64,000 nucleotides of DNA, from assembly GCA_963693285.1 (NCBI GenBank), contig OY848918.1, forward strand, positions 14,258,263-14,322,262, written 5' to 3'. Under the pieces are notes generated by a model, which saw only the letters and a program-made list of their open reading frames with translations, made no database searches and was not told where the DNA came from. The translations under genes were made by a program, and so were the position numbers. How positions within the stretch are numbered: position 1 is the stretch's first letter; every line of letters begins with the position of its first letter. Shown here piece by piece: positions 61,201-64,000 of the stretch. Origin of the DNA: Xestospongia muta. Lineage: Eukaryota > Porifera > Demospongiae > Haplosclerida > Petrosiidae.

Positions 61201-64000
61201 TGAGCATACATATTCTGTTGTTGTGATTTTGTTTACAGTATTGGTTTTTGTTTACACATTTATGTTGCTGTTATTACTTGTAATCTAAATGTGTCCTTTA
61301 CAATATAATGAGATGTAATTTTGATACAATGTAGTATGAATTCTAAGTATATTGAATGTGTTGTTGTGATTTAGCTTACTTTATTGTTTTGTTTTTCCCA
61401 TTTATGTTGCTGTGATTACTTGTCATCTGAATGTGTTGTTTAAAATATAATAGGCGGTAAGTGTGATATAATGTAGTATGAATTCTAAGACTTTTAACTG
61501 AATGTTGTTATTTTATATTCATCCTTTTGTTTGTATTAACATTAATGGTTTTGAATGCTTTGCATGGGAAACTTGTTAGGCTGTACTATAATTTATCTAT
61601 CAGTAATAAGCCTTGAAGTTTTTTGCTAGGTTTTTTTTTAGATATATTTTGATCATTTTATAGCTATAGCTTTGTATGATTTTGAGCATACTGAATGTGT
61701 TGTTGTGATTTTGTTTACAATATTGGTTTTTGTTTGCACATTTATGTTTCTGTTATTACTTGTAATCTAAATGTGTCCTTTACAATATAATAAAGTGTAG
61801 TTTTGATACAATGTAGTATGAATTCCAAGTATATTGAATGTGTTGTTGTGATTTTGTTTACTTTTTTTTGTTTTTCCCATTTATGTTGTTGTAACTACTT
61901 GTCATCTGAATGTGTTGTTCAAAATATAATAGCGGGTAAGTGTGATATAATGTAGTATGAATTCTAAGTCTTTTGAATTGAATGTTGTTATTTAATATTT
62001 ATCCTTTTGTTTGTATTAACATTAATGGATTTGAATTCCTTGCATGGGAAGCTTGTTAGGCTGTACTATAATTTATCTATCAATAATAAGCCTTGAAGCT
62101 TCTTGCTAGGTTTTTTAGGTATATTTTGAGTATTTTGTAGCTATAGCCTTGTATGAATTTTGAGTATACTGAATACATTGTTATGATTTTGTTTAGAGTA
62201 TTGGTTTTTGTTTGCACATTAATGTTGCTGTTATTACTTGTAATCTAAATGTGTCCTTTACAATATAATATGACGTAATTTTGATACAATGTAGTATGAA
62301 TTCTAAGTATATTGAATGTGTTGTTAAGATTTAGCTTACTTTATTGTTTTGTTTTTCCCATTTATGTTGCTGTAATTACTTGTCATCTGAATGTGTTGTT
62401 TAAAATATAATAGTTGGTAAGTATGATATAATGTAGTATAAATTCTAAGTTTTTGAATTGAATGTTGTTATTTAATATTTATCCTTTTGTTTGTATTAAC
62501 ATTAATGGATTTGAATTCCTTGCATGGGAAGCTTGTTAGGCTGTACTATAATTTCTGTATCAGTAATAAGACTTGAAGTTTTTTTTTACTGTATTATGAA
62601 TACAATGTATTATGAATTCTAAGTATATTGAATGTGTTGTTGTGATTTAGCTTACTTTATTGTTTTGTTTTTCCCATTTATGTTGCTATTACATGTCATC
62701 TGAATGTGTTGTTTAAAATATAATAGGAGGTAAGTGTGATATAATGTAGTATGAATTCTAAGTCTTTTGAATCGATTATTGTTTTTTATTTACCCTATTG
62801 TTTGTATTTAGGTTAATGGTTTTGAATGCCTTGCATGGGAGGCTTGTCAGGCTGTACTATAATTTATCTATCAGTATTAAGACTTGAAGTTTTTTATAGG
62901 TTTTTCTTTTTAGGTATATTTTGAGCATTTTATAGCTATAGCCTTGTATGATTTTTGAGCATACATATTCTGTTCTTGTGATTTTGTTTACAGTATTGGT
63001 TTTTGTTTGCACATTTATGTTGCTGTTATTAGTTGTAATCTAAATGTGTCCTTTACAATATAATGAGATGTAATTTTGATACAATGTAGTATGAATTCTA
63101 AGTATATTGAATGTGTTGTTAAGATATAGCTTACTTTATTGTTTTGTTTTTCCCATTTATGTTGCTGTAATTACTTGTCATCTGAATGTGTTGTTTAAAA
63201 TATAATAGTTGGTAAGTGTGATATAATGTAGTATGAATTCTAAGTTGTTTGAATTGAATGTTGTCATATAATATTATCCTTTTGTTTGTATTAACATTAA
63301 TGGTTTTGAATGCTTTGCTTGGGAAACTTGTTAGGCTGTACTATAATTTATCTATCAGTAATAAGACTTGAAGTTTTTTGCTAGGTTTTACTTTTTAGAT
63401 ATATTTTGATCATTTTATAGCTATAGCTTTGTATGATTTTGGGCATACTGAATCTGTTGTTGTGATTTTGTTTACAATATTGGTTTTTGTTTGCACATTT
63501 ATGTTTCTGTTATTACTTGTAATGTAAATGTGTCCTTTACAATATAATAAAGTGTAGTTTTGATACAATGTAGCATGAATTCTAAGTATATTGAATGTGT
63601 TGTTGTGATTTTGTTTACTTTTTTTTGTTTTTCTCATTTATGTTGTTGTAACTACTTGTCATCTGAATGTGTTGTTCAAAATATAATAGTGGGTAAGTGT
63701 GATATAATGTAGTATGAATTCTAAGTCTTTTGAACTGAATGTTGTTATTTTATATTTATCCTTTTGTTTGTATTAACGTTAATGGTTTTTAATGCCTTGC
63801 ATGGGAAGCTTTTCAAGCTGTACTATAATTTATTTATCAGTAATAAGACTTGAAGCTTCTTGCTAGGTTTTTTTAGGTATATTTTGAGTATTTTATAGCT
63901 ATAGCCTTGTATGAATTTTGAGCATACTGAATACATTGTTATGATTTTGTTTACAGTATTGGTTTTTGTTTACACATTTATGTTGCTGTTATTACTTGTA
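46247..64000 (+). repeat. Intronic or downstream satellite array 5 (>17.7 kb, runs off window)
   Basis: Roughly 37 higher-order units. The first 2.1 kb equals the start of array 4. From about 47.0 to 51.9 kb, units are organised in ~1.38-kb super-blocks. From about 52.1 kb the units are older and more varied (TTTTTTTTACTAGG, GATTTAGCTTAC, GAGCATACATATTCTG variants). No exon, spacer or transposon interrupts it to the window end. Confidence 0.95.

Noticed and set aside
14102..64000. Centromeric satellite interpretation
   Set aside because: The arrays are regularly interrupted by intact ankyrin exons and spacers and sit in one gene, so a centromere is not the simplest reading. A genome-wide search would be needed to revisit this.
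14102..64000. CRISPR-like array
   Set aside because: The repeats are ~480 bp nested units without short repeats and unique spacers, and the DNA is eukaryotic.

Overview
This is an AT-rich animal (metazoan) nuclear window. It has spliced genes with GT-AG introns, TATA and AATAAA signals, microsatellites, and decayed DNA transposons and retrotransposons. Very short introns (50 and 69 bp) in the first gene, next to a multi-exon ankyrin gene in an AT-rich genome, would suit a sponge or another early-branching animal. That placement is inference: no species-specific marker was seen.

Layout. 512-1052: a compact minus-strand gene for a small secreted cysteine-rich protein, with TATA box, 5'UTR intron, two coding exons and an AATAAA overlapping the stop. 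1.1-7.4 kb: gene-poor sequence with a possible lysyl-tRNA synthetase-like pseudogene, possible exon fragments near 5.1 kb, CT and TA microsatellites and a broken Ty3/gypsy fragment. 7471-7553: an 83-bp near-perfect palindrome just upstream of the main gene.

7599 to beyond 64000: one plus-strand ankyrin-repeat gene occupies the rest. I can see 12 coding exons: an 18-nt start exon, one 93-nt ankyrin exon, then five copies of a two-exon cassette (A exon 99 nt, B exon 99 nt). All joints are phase 0 and give 367 codons with no stop when joined; the 3' end lies outside the window. Intron 1 holds a hAT transposase remnant and intron 2 holds a dead pogo/Tigger element. After each B exon the intron is filled by a nested satellite with a ~480-bp higher-order unit made of three ~145-180-bp subunits. 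The array grows from about 3 kb in the early cassettes to 8.9 kb and then more than 17.7 kb. A unique spacer of about 1 kb separates each array from the next A exon. In cassettes 3 and 4 that spacer carries the same ~857-bp terminal-inverted-repeat element at the same site; in cassette 4 a second family member is nested inside it.

The most interesting system is this cassette-amplified ankyrin gene: coding repeats, intronic satellite and a mobile element have been duplicated together. Recombination scars are visible (27231, 17055, intron 2). Every B exon has a weak 5' splice site followed by an in-frame stop with an embedded AATAAA, which could make each cassette an alternative 3' end. No RNA genes, CRISPR arrays or prokaryotic features were seen.
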